A stretch of 51,326 nucleotides of DNA, from contig JANWZE010000040.1 in assembly GCA_025054955.1 (NCBI GenBank), positions 1-51,326 of the forward strand, given 5' to 3'. The notes beneath the pieces were generated by a model. It was not told the origin of the DNA. It did not search any database and was given only the letters and a program-made list of their open reading frames with translations. This stretch comes from Blastocatellia bacterium (GTDB lineage Bacteria; Acidobacteriota; Blastocatellia; HR10; J050). The translations under genes and the position numbers were made by a program. Shown one piece after another: positions 29,201-39,411 of the stretch (position 1 is its first letter; each line of letters begins with the position of its first letter).

Positions 29201-29401
29201 CTCACTGGCGCCGAGGCGCACTGATTTGACCGCGCCGCTGCCATCGAGCGTGATGCTCAGCCCGTCGCCAGTGGTCAATGCGAAATCGGCGCTGGATGCC
29301 CAAGGAAACAACACGGTTGGTAACCACCACAACGTCACCATCAGCAAACACGCTGCCACAATAGCCACTACCACCTTGCCAATCACTGTCTGTTTTCTCA
29401 T
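26225..29401 (-). CDS. Large exported protein with two jelly-roll (CBM-like) domains
   Basis: The 1058-aa protein starts with a membrane anchor or signal (VIGKVVVAIVAACLLMVTLWWL). Two similar beta-sandwich domains can be seen: one near residues 85-230 (APNPGFEQGSNAPMDW to LWLDDVNL) and a second near 600-760 (NTSYTLSAWVKAEALDG to VWFDDVELRAAG, then APNPSFEQ). Such domains usually bind carbohydrate. Central and C-terminal parts (HYDFVDWLSNQLHAQNRLLMG, YWRTPALYERDRDLFRYY) look like a glycoside-hydrolase-type barrel, but no specific family or catalytic residues are claimed. ATG 29401 is chosen over upstream starts because of the signal and the GGGAGCAGGAG preceding it. Confidence 0.75.
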   Translation of the reverse strand: MRKQTVIGKVVVAIVAACLLMVTLWWLPTVLFPWASSADFALTTGDGLSITLDGSGAVKSVRLGASELATGLGGFRLREVSRTIINRAPNPGFEQGSNAPMDWTFGGPDWLWDSSTYRSGRRSVRLVVPPPVDQLSSNLRSSTFPLLPDTSYDFSVWVRAQDVGGSFEPAIRFVELDAAGNVLRGENNRILQHALDIPHGTYEWRQLRRVFRTRSDCRQGYIYANIFYGYGTLWLDDVNLSASLGENPEIALSGTVTQPAANVLVHRANMANVGLNFTATYTARSNHLRIDGEIQDRRGVDRGMQISFTVPMDAVGWIWGDDIRNGRTVRDGIRYENTQLLPYGGTVSRYPFSSLSGPSGGLSLAVPMDVPRIQFTTYEKARGYQMTFDLAVSPATTKIGPGRATFSLVLYRYDSPWSFRAAAAKYYAIFPHFFTKRVQQEGLWIGGVDPAKIPNVEDFRFAFNQDGQLHLLSDSLHNIQTFQYLEPWGWWRFFSVSPEKPSYQERMNALIQDATSGNGTWEGAPLREVAQSVLNTAPWDAAGRHYLDASDHFWHYWGAGIAGYYQNYPTNPDPELPGPNRGRIAWDYELGRTLAKAAQLNFIDHWTFGLQCRWDSIGRSGSRSAQIAVPAPTDKPSGYWQSESISVTPNTSYTLSAWVKAEALDGVAGAGFFAVELDGQGEPILPWTQHDITVPRGTYNWTRRSVSFVTSPRTRQVFLYGAIWQRSVGKVWFDDVELRAAGASANLAPNPSFEQNRRGNTTETDVEGAYLDSLHVRWAWSTLENYRREHLAVADHPPVFSYDTKQPVLLGFMTHYDFVDWLSNQLHAQNRLLMGNVFFDAYNFFAHHLDVLGSEIAVIDDDTRANLRRTLSYQKPNSNLMQWHLWEGGSRQLMTRNDVEAYIKASLFYAFFPSIFDAGIDADGQSRIYWRTPALYERDRDLFRYYIPIIQTIARAGWEPVTQAWTDNHAVWVERYGPEVVGSSRYVYFTVRNATRSTQSYTLTIDFGALGANLMPSSTLVEIVSGASTPFVVSGGQLRTTQTIPSGDTKVFRLTLSL

Positions 29402-29444
29402 GACTCCTGCTCCCACCGTTAGATTGACCCGATTGGGAGCCGGC

Positions 29445-29473
29445 ATTTTAACATAGATCAGGTCAATTTTTAA
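29445..29473 (-). promoter_or_regulatory. Sigma70-like promoter for the large exported protein
   Basis: On the minus strand TTAAAA (29473-29468), a 17-base spacer and TAAAAT (29450-29445) lie about 40 bases before ATG 29401. The -10 box matches 5/6. Visual call. Confidence 0.4.
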
Positions 29474-29602
29474 GCAGATGTTTCCGGCATGCTGATTGAG
29501 CTTGGACGTTGCGTCGTGAGCCAGCAACAGTCCGCCGCCAGTCGGGTGCCACCGAGCGCTTGCACGCTTCCGCGCCGGTGCCAGAGCCAACGACTTGCGC
29601 AA

Positions 29603-29631
29603 TGGACAAACCCTGATGAGGGCAATACAAT
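29603..29631 (+). promoter_or_regulatory. Strong sigma70-like promoter for the pyruvate dehydrogenase genes
   Basis: TGGACA (29603-29608), a 17-base spacer and TACAAT (29626-29631) match the consensus 5/6 each. The predicted transcript start is near 29638, giving a leader of about 23 bases that includes the GAGGAG Shine-Dalgarno of aceE. Confidence 0.55.
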
Positions 29632-29660
29632 TGGGGCCTTCAAGCGAGGAGTCAAATCTT

Positions 29661-32363
29661 ATGGTTAAGGGAATCAATCGTCGGGAGGAAGTAGACACGG
29701 ATGTAGCTGACGCTTCAGAGATCGAAGCATTTGAAACGCAGGAATGGATTGAGTCGCTCGATTACGTGCTGCAACACAGCGGGCCGGAACGGGTCAAGCG
29801 GCTGATCCAGCAACTGCAGTTTCATGCCCAACAAGCTGGCGTCGAGTTACCATTCACCGCTAATACACCCTACATCAACACTATTCCGGTAGAGAAGCAA
29901 CCTCCATTTCCCGGCAATCGCGAAATCGAACGACGCATCAAGAGCATCATCCGTTGGAATGCGATGGCTATGGTCGTGCGCGCCAACCGCGAAGAGAGCG
30001 GCATCGGCGGGCATATTTCGACCTATGCTTCAGCGGCCACGTTGTACGAAGTGGGATTCAATCATTTCTTTCGCGGTCCGGGAGAAGATCACGATGGCGA
30101 CCTGATCTACTTTCAAGGCCACGCTTCGCCGGGCATCTATGCGCGCGCTTATTTGGAAGGGCGATTGACCACCGAGCAACTGGAGAACTTCCGCAATGAG
30201 CTGAAGCCGGGCGGCGGACTGTCGTCCTATCCACACCCTTGGTTGATGCCGAATTTTTGGCAAGTGCCCACCGTCTCAATGGGACTGGCCCCGATCATGG
30301 CGATCTATCAAGCGCGCTTCAATCGCTATCTGGAAGATCGCGGATTGAAGAAAACATCCCATCAGAAAATCTGGGCGTTTCTCGGCGATGGAGAAACCGA
30401 CGAGCCGGAATCGCTCGGCGCCATCACGCTGGCCGCGCGGGAAAAACTGGACAATCTGATTTTCGTCATCAACTGTAATCTGCAACGACTCGACGGGCCA
30501 GTGCGCGGCAATGGCAAGATCATTCAGGAGCTGGAAGCCGCCTTCCGTGGCGCCGGTTGGAACGTGATCAAAGTGATCTGGGGAGATGATTGGGACCCGC
30601 TGCTGGCCAAAGATAAAGACGGCGTGCTGGTCAAACGCATGGGTGAGGTGGTGGACGGCGAATATCAAAAATACACCGTCGCTCCCGGCAGCTATATTCG
30701 CCAGCATTTCTTTGGCGCAGACCCACGATTGGCCGAGATGGTCAAGAATTACTCGGATGAACAACTGCGCAAGCTGCGCCGTGGCGGTCATGACCCAGAG
30801 AAGGTCTATGCTGCTTACAAAGCTGCCGTCGAGCACAAGGGCGCGCCAACCGTCATTCTGGCCAAGACGATCAAAGGCTACGGACTGGGCGAGAGCGGCG
30901 AAGGTAAAAACATCACACACCAGCAGAAAAAATTGAACGAAGAAGAACTGCGCGAATTTCGCTCGCGCTTCGGCATCCCTATTTCCGACGAGGATGTCGC
31001 CAACGCGCCGTTTTACCGACCGGACGACGACACGCCGGAGATGAAATACCTGCGCGAGTGCCGCGCTCGGCTCGGCGGGTATCTGCCCTCGCGGGTGGTC
31101 ACCTGTGAGCCGCTGCCGATGCCATCGGAAGAGATCTTTCATGAGTTTTACGCCGGCACTGAGGGGCGCGAAGTCTCCACCACGATGGTCTTCGTGCGAA
31201 TTCTTTCCAAGTTGCTTCGTGATCCGCAAATCGGCAAGCTGATTGTTCCGATTGTGCCAGACGAAGCGCGCACATTTGGCATGGAAGCGTTGTTTCGGCA
31301 GGTCGGCATCTACTCGCACGTCGGCCAGTTGTACGAACCGGTTGATGCTGACACACTGCTTTACTATCGCGAGTCAAAAGACGGGCAGATTCTCGAAGAA
31401 GGCATCACGGAAGCGGGTTCCATGTCGTCGTTCATCGCGGCCGGCACGGCCTATGCCACGCATGGCATCAACATGATTCCCTTCTTCGTTTACTATTCGA
31501 TGTTCGGATTGCAACGCATCGGCGACTTGGTCTGGGCAGCCGGCGACATGCGATGCAAAGGGTTTTTAGTCGGCGGCACATCGGGACGCACAACGCTGGC
31601 TGGCGAAGGATTGCAGCATCAGGACGGCAACAGTCACTTGCTTGCTTATCCGGTTCCGAACCTGATCGCTTATGATCCGGCCTATGCCTACGAGCTGGCC
31701 GTGATTATCCAAGATGGCATTCGCCGCATGTACGTTGAGCGGGAAGACATCTTTTACTACCTGACCATCATGAATGAGAATTATCCGCAGCCGCCGATGC
31801 CAGAAGGCGTGCGCGATGGCATTCTCAAAGGCATGTATAAATTCAAGCCGACGGCCAACCCAGCCGCGCCGTTGCGTGCTCAACTGCTGGGCAGTGGGGC
31901 CATCTTAAACGAGGTGGTGAAAGCCCAACAGATGCTTGAGCGATACGGCGTCGCCGCCGACGTTTGGAGCGTGACCAGTTACAAAGAACTCTATCGCAAC
32001 GGGCAAGCGGTTGAACGTTGGAATATGCTCCATCCTGGCCAGCCGCCTCGCGTGCCGTATATCACGCAGTGTTTGGCTAATGAACCCGGCGTGATTGTTG
32101 CTGCCACCGATTATGTCAAAGCCTTGCCCGGTTCCATCGCGCGGTGGACGCCCAAACCGCCGCTGTGCCTGGGCACGGACGGCTACGGGCGCAGCGATAG
32201 TCGCCGCGCGCTACGCGACTTCTTTGAGGTGGATGCGCGATTCATCACGCTGGCCACATTGTCGGAATTGATGCGCGAAAACAAACTCAAACCAGAGGTC
32301 GTTCAACAAGCGATCACTGAGATGGAGATCAATCCGGAGAAGGCTGACCCGATGATTTCATAA
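29661..32363 (+). CDS. aceE: Pyruvate dehydrogenase E1 component, homodimeric type
   Basis: The 900-aa protein matches the length and layout of homodimeric AceE (about 887 aa in E. coli), which decarboxylates pyruvate with thiamine diphosphate and acetylates the E2 lipoyl group. The TPP motif starts at G242-D-G-E245 and ends in VINCN. Further family signatures are GGHISTYASAATLYE, SYPHPWLMP and DGNSHLL. ATG 29661 follows GAGGAG at 29646-29651; upstream in-frame starts are not needed. E2 and E3 follow on the same strand, so the complex is encoded here in one cluster. Confidence 0.97.
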   Translation: MVKGINRREEVDTDVADASEIEAFETQEWIESLDYVLQHSGPERVKRLIQQLQFHAQQAGVELPFTANTPYINTIPVEKQPPFPGNREIERRIKSIIRWNAMAMVVRANREESGIGGHISTYASAATLYEVGFNHFFRGPGEDHDGDLIYFQGHASPGIYARAYLEGRLTTEQLENFRNELKPGGGLSSYPHPWLMPNFWQVPTVSMGLAPIMAIYQARFNRYLEDRGLKKTSHQKIWAFLGDGETDEPESLGAITLAAREKLDNLIFVINCNLQRLDGPVRGNGKIIQELEAAFRGAGWNVIKVIWGDDWDPLLAKDKDGVLVKRMGEVVDGEYQKYTVAPGSYIRQHFFGADPRLAEMVKNYSDEQLRKLRRGGHDPEKVYAAYKAAVEHKGAPTVILAKTIKGYGLGESGEGKNITHQQKKLNEEELREFRSRFGIPISDEDVANAPFYRPDDDTPEMKYLRECRARLGGYLPSRVVTCEPLPMPSEEIFHEFYAGTEGREVSTTMVFVRILSKLLRDPQIGKLIVPIVPDEARTFGMEALFRQVGIYSHVGQLYEPVDADTLLYYRESKDGQILEEGITEAGSMSSFIAAGTAYATHGINMIPFFVYYSMFGLQRIGDLVWAAGDMRCKGFLVGGTSGRTTLAGEGLQHQDGNSHLLAYPVPNLIAYDPAYAYELAVIIQDGIRRMYVEREDIFYYLTIMNENYPQPPMPEGVRDGILKGMYKFKPTANPAAPLRAQLLGSGAILNEVVKAQQMLERYGVAADVWSVTSYKELYRNGQAVERWNMLHPGQPPRVPYITQCLANEPGVIVAATDYVKALPGSIARWTPKPPLCLGTDGYGRSDSRRALRDFFEVDARFITLATLSELMRENKLKPEVVQQAITEMEINPEKADPMIS

Positions 32364-32371
32364 TCCTGATG

Positions 32372-32424
32372 CGTCATTGGTCATCTGTTCACCACCGGCA
32401 GGCAGCCAACGGACACCAATGACG
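32372..32424. repeat. Inverted repeat in the aceE-aceF spacer
   Basis: CGTCATTGGT (32372-32381) pairs perfectly with ACCAATGACG (32415-32424). A second half-copy, ACCAATGACC, follows. The transcript could form a hairpin here and alter E1:E2 stoichiometry. Confidence 0.55.
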
Positions 32425-32445
32425 AACGACCAATGACCAAGAACC

Positions 32446-33822
32446 ATGATGGCAAGCGAATTCAAATTACCGGAACTCGGCGAAAACATTGATTCTGGCG
32501 TGGTCACCAAGCTGTTGGTCTCGGTTGGCGACAAGATTGTCAAAGACCAGCCAGTGTTGGAGCTGGAAACTGACAAAGCGGTCATCGAAGTGCCCTCCGG
32601 CGTTAGCGGCGTTGTCACGCAGCTTTTCGTCAAAGAAGGAGAGAAAGCCACTGTGGGTCAGCTCATCCTAACCGTTGAGCCGACGTCGGCGCGACCGACG
32701 GCGGTGGCTGAGGTGGTCAAACAAGCGCCAGAACCAGTGCCGGTTGAAACGGAACAATCGGTCGGCAAGCGCGCGCGGCCTTCAACGGTCGTCACTGAAG
32801 AACGCATACCGACAGCGCCGCCGCGCCCGTTGCCACCCGAACCGACCCGTGCGCCGGCGGAAGCGAACGTGGTCTCACTGGTGCCGCGCGTAGAAGCATC
32901 GGCTGAGGCGCGGCCCGAACCGGCGCCGGCAGCACCATCGGTGCGCCGATTGGCACGTGAACTCGGCGTAGACATCAATCAGGTGACCGGGTCAGGGCCA
33001 GCCGGTCAAATCACCGTCGAAGATGTCAAACAATATGTGCGACAACTGATGACGGGCGGCGGCCTGCTGCGTCCTGTTGGCGCACCGACGCTCAGCGCTG
33101 TACCCGAGCATTCGCGGTGGGGTGAAATCGAACGCGTGCCGATGAGTAGCGTTCGCCGCAAAACGGCTGAACACATGGCGTCCGCTTGGGCCAACATCCC
33201 ACATGTGACCCAGCACGATCAAGCTGACATTACACAGTTGGAACAGCTCCGTCAGCAGTTCGCCGCCAGGGCGCAAGCAGCCGGCGGTAAACTGACCGTG
33301 ACGGCCATCTTGATGAAGGTGGTGGCCTCGGCGTTGAAGCTCTTTCCGCAGTTTAATGCGAGTCTGGATATGTCCCACCAGACGATTGTCTACAAGAAGT
33401 ACATTCACATCGGCGTCGCGGTGGATACAGACCGGGGACTGCTCGTGCCGGTCATCCGCGATGTTGACCGCAAGAATGTGATCGAATTATCGGTTGAATT
33501 GGCTGCCGCCGCAGAACGCGCCAGAACCAAGAAGACGACACTTGAGGAGATGCAGGGCGGCACCTTCACAATCACCAACCTGGGGGGTATCGGCGGCACG
33601 GCGTTTACCCCGATTGTGAATGAACCGGAAGTAGCCATTCTTGGCGTTGCGCGCGCGCGTATGCAACCAGTCTACATCAACGGGCAGTTTGAGCCACGGC
33701 TGATGCTCCCGCTGTCGCTCTCGTACGATCACCGGTTGATTGACGGCGCTGACGCAGCGCGATTCCTGCGCTGGATTGCGGAAGCCCTGGAGCAACCATT
33801 TGTATTGATGTTGGAGGGATGA
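32446..33822 (+). CDS. aceF: Dihydrolipoamide acetyltransferase (pyruvate dehydrogenase E2)
   Basis: The 458-aa protein has one N-terminal lipoyl domain with the lipoylated Lys44 in ETDKAVIEV. A Pro/Ala/Glu-rich linker (about 85-160), a peripheral subunit-binding domain from about residue 166 (VRRLARELGVDINQVTG) and a catalytic acetyltransferase domain follow. The active-site motif is SYDH429-RLID433-GADAA. It transfers the acetyl group to CoA and forms the core of the complex. Two adjacent ATGs (32446, 32449) could start it; no strong Shine-Dalgarno is visible. It lies 82 bases after aceE. Confidence 0.95.
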   Translation: MMASEFKLPELGENIDSGVVTKLLVSVGDKIVKDQPVLELETDKAVIEVPSGVSGVVTQLFVKEGEKATVGQLILTVEPTSARPTAVAEVVKQAPEPVPVETEQSVGKRARPSTVVTEERIPTAPPRPLPPEPTRAPAEANVVSLVPRVEASAEARPEPAPAAPSVRRLARELGVDINQVTGSGPAGQITVEDVKQYVRQLMTGGGLLRPVGAPTLSAVPEHSRWGEIERVPMSSVRRKTAEHMASAWANIPHVTQHDQADITQLEQLRQQFAARAQAAGGKLTVTAILMKVVASALKLFPQFNASLDMSHQTIVYKKYIHIGVAVDTDRGLLVPVIRDVDRKNVIELSVELAAAAERARTKKTTLEEMQGGTFTITNLGGIGGTAFTPIVNEPEVAILGVARARMQPVYINGQFEPRLMLPLSLSYDHRLIDGADAARFLRWIAEALEQPFVLMLEG

Positions 33823-33926
33823 GCCCGGAGCTAATGGGCGATTGAGGGTGGGTCGCTGAGTGGCCCTCGGCAATGTGAATATATCAGCAGATGCACAGAT
33901 GCGGCGGAAATGATGGGGATGGTCAA

Positions 33927-33976
33927 TCGGCTCTGAGTTGTGAATGATGACTCGGCTCTGAGTTGTGAATGATGAC
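33927..33976 (+). repeat. Perfect 25-bp tandem duplication
   Basis: The unit TCGGCTCTGAGTTGTGAATG plus ATGAC occurs twice in a row (33927-33951 and 33952-33976) in the 180-base spacer between aceF and lpdA, just before the lpdA ribosome binding site. Confidence 0.9.
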
Positions 33977-34002
33977 ATCGAGAGGAAGGATAGGTTTGAA
34001 CG

Positions 34003-35427
34003 ATGAGTGAACAAACACATTCAACGCAAGTGGTAGTTGTCGGTGGTGGACCGGGCGGTTATGCAGCGGCATTTATGGCGGCTGATTTGGGGTTGCAGGT
34101 CACGCTGGTTGATTTGGAAGTGAATCCTGGCGGCGTCTGTTTGTATCGTGGGTGCATTCCCTCGAAAGCCTTATTGCATGCTGCGCGGGTGTTGACTGAG
34201 GCGCAGGAGGCAGCGCATTGGGGCATTGAGTTCGGCAAACCCAGCATTGATCTGGACAAGCTGCGCGCCTGGAAAAACAGCGTCGTCCAGAAGCTGACAG
34301 GCGGTTTAGGTCAACTCTCCAAGCAACGGCGTGTGACGTTCATCCAGGGCCGCGCTACATTCCTGGATGCACATACGCTCCAGGTGGACACAAACGGCGC
34401 TCAGCAGCGGCTGAAATTCGAGCACGCGATTGTGGCCACCGGCTCGCGGCCGGCGACGATACCGAATCTTTCACTGGAAAGTCCTCGGGTGATGGATTCC
34501 ACCGTCGCTCTGGACTTACCCGACATTCCCAAAACGATGCTGGTCATCGGCGGCGGCTACATCGGGTTGGAACTGGGTACGGTCTATGCTGCATTGGGCA
34601 CGGAGGTGTCGGTTGTCGAGATGATGCCGGGGCTGCTGCCTGGCGCTGACCGCGATTTGGTCAACCCGTTGGCCAAACGCTTGCAAGGCATTTTCAAGTC
34701 CATCATGCTCAACACCACTGTGGTTGAGATGAAGGAAGAAAAGAAAGGCATCCGCGTCAGGTTCCAGGGCGCCGACGTGACCGAGCCAGAACAAGTCTTC
34801 GACAAGGTGCTGGTCTCGGTCGGGCGCAAGCCAAATTCCGACGGCCTTGGCCTAGAACGCACCAACGTGCAGATTGATGAGCGCGGTTTTATTCGCGTTG
34901 ATGGGCAACGTCGGACGGCAGAGCCGAGCATCTACGCCATCGGCGATGTTGTCGGCGAGCCGATGCTCGCGCATAAAGCCACTCATGAAGGGCGCGTGGC
35001 TGCTGAAGCGATTTCCGGGCGTCGTGTGCTCTTCGAGCCGATGGCCATCCCGGCCGTCGTGTTTACCGATCCGGAAATCGCCTGGTGCGGTCTGACCGAA
35101 ACACAAGCCAAGCAGGAGGGACGCGCGGTCAAAGTCGTCCGCTTCCCGTGGGCGGCTTCAGGCCGGGCGTTGACGTTAGATCGGCAAGAAGGCGTGACCA
35201 AATTAATCATTGATCCAGACTCCGAGTTGGTGTTGGGCGTTGGCATCACAGGGCCGGGCGCCGGCGAACTGATTTCCGAAGGCGCACTGGCCATTGAAAT
35301 GGGCGCACTGGCCGCCGACATCGGATTGACGATTCATCCCCATCCGACGCTCTCGGAAACAATCATGGAAGCGGCTGATGCATTTTATGGACACAGCACA
35401 CACATCTACCGACCGAAGCGCGATTGA
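34003..35427 (+). CDS. lpdA: Dihydrolipoamide dehydrogenase (E3)
   Basis: The 474-aa flavoprotein begins with the FAD Rossmann motif (VVVGGGPGGYAAAFMAADLG). The redox-active disulfide is GGVC46-LYRG-C51-IPSK. The NAD-binding motif VIGGGYIGLELG, the second FAD motif (SIYAIGDVVGEPMLAHKATHEG) and the C-terminal HPHPTLSE dimer/active-site motif follow. It reoxidises the lipoyl group of E2 and reduces NAD+. AGGAAGGA lies about 12 bases before ATG 34003. It completes the pyruvate dehydrogenase cluster. Confidence 0.96.
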   Translation: MSEQTHSTQVVVVGGGPGGYAAAFMAADLGLQVTLVDLEVNPGGVCLYRGCIPSKALLHAARVLTEAQEAAHWGIEFGKPSIDLDKLRAWKNSVVQKLTGGLGQLSKQRRVTFIQGRATFLDAHTLQVDTNGAQQRLKFEHAIVATGSRPATIPNLSLESPRVMDSTVALDLPDIPKTMLVIGGGYIGLELGTVYAALGTEVSVVEMMPGLLPGADRDLVNPLAKRLQGIFKSIMLNTTVVEMKEEKKGIRVRFQGADVTEPEQVFDKVLVSVGRKPNSDGLGLERTNVQIDERGFIRVDGQRRTAEPSIYAIGDVVGEPMLAHKATHEGRVAAEAISGRRVLFEPMAIPAVVFTDPEIAWCGLTETQAKQEGRAVKVVRFPWAASGRALTLDRQEGVTKLIIDPDSELVLGVGITGPGAGELISEGALAIEMGALAADIGLTIHPHPTLSETIMEAADAFYGHSTHIYRPKRD

Positions 35428-35511
35428 GGATCGCAGAAGTCGCCCATGTGTGCCTACGCCACAAACGATGAACATGAGCAGAACGCAGGTGCTGCGGGCC
35501 GAACGGATGCT

Positions 35512-35530
35512 CGCCGACGGGTAATCGGCG
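35512..35530 (+). terminator. Weak hairpin after the pyruvate dehydrogenase cluster
   Basis: CGCCGA pairs with TCGGCG across a 7-base loop, followed by TTAATCT. The stem is only 6 bp, so termination here is uncertain. Confidence 0.25.
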
Positions 35531-35596
35531 TTAATCTGCACGTCCGTGTCATCGGCGTTCGATTTTTCAAGAGGAATCACCCCTATGCGATTATTC

Positions 35597-35646
35597 GCCA
35601 CGAAGAATGAACATGTGGCACAGGCAGGCATGCCCGTGCCACATTC
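35597..35646 (+). repeat. Dispersed palindromic repeat, copy 6, abutting a ribosome binding site
   Basis: Reads GCCACGAAGAATGAACATG, then TGGCACAGGCAGGCATGCCC, then GTGCCACATTC, followed by ACAAGAGGAGG, the Shine-Dalgarno of the glutamate dehydrogenase gene. The arms GTGGCAC and GTGCCAC are perfect complements. Confidence 0.85.
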
Positions 35647-35660
35647 ACAAGAGGAGGCTT

Positions 35661-37079
35661 ATGGCAAAGCGAGAATTGACATTCTATGAAACTGTTCAGG
35701 CATTTTTCGACAAAGCAGCTCGGTTTACATCACATCCGCCGGGGCTGCTGGAGCAAATCAAGTATTGCAACAGTGTTTACCGTTTCAAGTTTCCTCTGAA
35801 GAAAGAGGATGGCAGCATTGAAATCATCGAAGCATATCGCGTTGAGCATAGCCATCATAAGCTGCCGGTCAAAGGTGGCATCCGTTACAGCGAGATGGTC
35901 AATGAAGATGAGGTTAAAGCGCTGGCGGCGTTGATGACCTACAAATGCGCGATTGTTGATCTACCCTATGGTGGCGCTAAAGGCGGCGTGAAAATCGAAC
36001 CACGCAACTACACGGTGGATCAGTTGGAGCGGATCACGCGGCGCTACACGGCTGAGTTGGCAAAGAAGAATTTCATTGGGCCGGGCGTGGACGTGCCGGC
36101 GCCCGATTATGGCACGGGGCCACGCGAGATGGCCTGGATTCTGGATACCTATTCGGCTCTCAATCCTGGTCAGATTGACGCGTCCGCCTGCGTCACCGGT
36201 AAACCGATTGCGCAGGGCGGCGTGCGTGGTCGCAATGAAGCCACCGGTCGCGGCGTGTTCTTCGGCATACGCACGGCGATGAGTCATACCGAGGACATGA
36301 AAAAAATCGGCCTCACGCCGGGCATTGCTGGCAAGCGCATCGTCGTTCAAGGTCTGGGCAACGTCGGCTATCATGCTGCGAAATTCCTTCAAGAGGCCGG
36401 CGGCATCATTGTGGCGCTAGCCGAATATGATGGCGCTATCTACAATCCCGACGGGCTAGATGTAGATGAGGTGCAGAAGCACCGTCGCGAAGCGCAGACC
36501 ATTTTGAATTTCCCCGGCGCCAAGAATTTTGCCAAGAATTCCGATGCGCTGGAATATGAATGCGACATCCTCGTGCCGGCTGCATTGGAACGACAAATCA
36601 CCGAAGAAAATGCGCCACGGATCAAAGCCAAGATTGTGGCCGAAGCCGCCAACGGACCAACGACCATAGGCGCTGAGGAGATTCTCAGTGAGCGGGGCAT
36701 CATGATCATTCCAGATATATACCTCAATGCTGGTGGCGTGACCGTCTCCTACTTTGAATGGTTGAAGAATCTGAGTCATGTTCGATTCGGTCGGTTGAGC
36801 AAACGGTTTGAGGAAGCCACTAACTTGGCCATCGCCAACGCGCTGGAGCGCGTCACCGGCAAGAGCCTGACGCCCGAAGAACGCAAGTTGATCACGCACG
36901 GCGCGGATGAAATTGATCTGGTCAATTCCGGCCTCGAAGAAACAATGATCACAGCCTACGAAACGATCCGCGACGAAATGCTGCAAACCAAAGGCATCCC
37001 TGACCTGCGCACAGCGGCATTCGTCAACGTCATCAACAAGATCGCTGTTTCGTACATGGAGCTGGGCATCTTTCCGTAA
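35661..37079 (+). CDS. gdhA: Glutamate dehydrogenase (Glu/Leu/Phe/Val family)
   Basis: The 472-aa protein has the substrate-binding segment [12 protein letters not shown], the catalytic Lys motif [10 protein letters not shown] and the NAD(P)-binding motif [12 protein letters not shown]. The C-terminal signature AEAANGPTT is present too. It interconverts glutamate and 2-oxoglutarate plus ammonia, linking nitrogen and carbon metabolism. The acidic residue after the Rossmann glycines (AEYDGA) hints at NAD preference, which is inference. ATG 35661 follows GAGGAGG; the longer open frame from 35607 runs through the repeat and is rejected. Confidence 0.95.
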   Translation: MAKRELTFYETVQAFFDKAARFTSHPPGLLEQIKYCNSVYRFKFPLKKEDGSIEIIEAYRVEHSHHKLPVKGGIRYSEMVNEDEVKALAALMTYKCAIVDLPYGGAKGGVKIEPRNYTVDQLERITRRYTAELAKKNFIGPGVDVPAPDYGTGPREMAWILDTYSALNPGQIDASACVTGKPIAQGGVRGRNEATGRGVFFGIRTAMSHTEDMKKIGLTPGIAGKRIVVQGLGNVGYHAAKFLQEAGGIIVALAEYDGAIYNPDGLDVDEVQKHRREAQTILNFPGAKNFAKNSDALEYECDILVPAALERQITEENAPRIKAKIVAEAANGPTTIGAEEILSERGIMIIPDIYLNAGGVTVSYFEWLKNLSHVRFGRLSKRFEEATNLAIANALERVTGKSLTPEERKLITHGADEIDLVNSGLEETMITAYETIRDEMLQTKGIPDLRTAAFVNVINKIAVSYMELGIFP

Positions 37080-37106
37080 GAACGTGACGGCCCCGAAGAC
37101 GCGCAG

Positions 37107-38660
<1,554 letters not shown>

Positions 38661-38675
38661 CCAGAAAGGGCAGCC

Positions 38676-39296
38676 ATGATCACAGCCATTTTGCTCGCTG
38701 CCGGCGAGTCGCGCCGCATGGGACAACTCAAACAGCTCTTGCCATTCGGCAGCAAGACCGTGATTGAAACGTGCCTCGATGCGCTCTTGGCCTCGAAGGC
38801 GGATCACGTCATGGTTGTGCTGGGACACCGCGCTGACGAGATTGGGCAGCGCCTTGAATCACTGCCGGTCACGCGCGTCATCAATCCAGACTACCGACAA
38901 GGCATGAGTAGCTCCGTCAAGGCCGGTGTGCGCCGGTTGCCGCCAGAGACGCAGGCGGTGATGATCGCTTTGGTTGATCAACCGCTGGTCCCCTCCAGCA
39001 TCATGGATGAGATCATGGATGCTTATCGCAGCGCGGACAAAAAGATCGTTGTTCCCGAATTTCAGGGCCGCAGTGGTCATCCGATTGTGATTGACCTCGC
39101 CTATCGCGACGAGATACTCGCCGTCAATCCTCAAGCTGGTTTACGTGAGCTGATCTATCGTCACTGGGATGACGTGCTCAAACTACCCGTCCAGACCGAG
39201 GCGGTCATTGACAATATGAACACGTGGGATGACTATCAACGCTTGCTCAGGAAGCAAGAAGCATTGAGCCAGGAAGCCATCGAAGGCAACCGATGA
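38676..39296 (+). CDS. MobA/MocA-like molybdenum cofactor nucleotidyltransferase
   Basis: The 206-aa protein starts with the nucleotide-binding motif LLAAGESRRMGQLKQLLPFG of the MobA-like family. VNPDYRQGMSSSVKAGV-type and DQPLVP motifs follow. It resembles MocA, which attaches CMP to molybdopterin to make the cytosine dinucleotide cofactor of xanthine oxidase-family enzymes. Such an enzyme (the PaoABC-like cluster at 11685-15439) lies in this window, so a maturation role is plausible although the genes are 23 kb apart. AAAGGGCAG precedes ATG 38676. It follows the phosphatase gene by 15 bases. Confidence 0.85.
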   Translation: MITAILLAAGESRRMGQLKQLLPFGSKTVIETCLDALLASKADHVMVVLGHRADEIGQRLESLPVTRVINPDYRQGMSSSVKAGVRRLPPETQAVMIALVDQPLVPSSIMDEIMDAYRSADKKIVVPEFQGRSGHPIVIDLAYRDEILAVNPQAGLRELIYRHWDDVLKLPVQTEAVIDNMNTWDDYQRLLRKQEALSQEAIEGNR

Positions 39297-39303
39297 GGGG
39301 GGT

Positions 39304-39411
39304 GTGTATCTTCCTGCTCTGCGCCCTCACTCAGCGGCGGAACAGTTGATTATTGAGACCGTGACGACGTGGCCGTGTATCTCCCTTCTCTGCGCCCTCA
39401 CTCACCGGCGG
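39304..39411. repeat. 37-bp direct repeat, one copy covering the end of the MFS gene
   Basis: Copies at 39304-39340 and 39375-39411 share GTGTATCT, then CTCTGCGCCCTCACTCA, then CGGCGG, with about four differences. The second copy contains the stop codon and last codons of the MFS gene, so the first looks like a duplicated gene end. Confidence 0.75.

Noticed and set aside
30276-31319. 347-codon open frame on the minus strand
   Set aside because: Shadow of aceE; no domain is recognisable in the translation.
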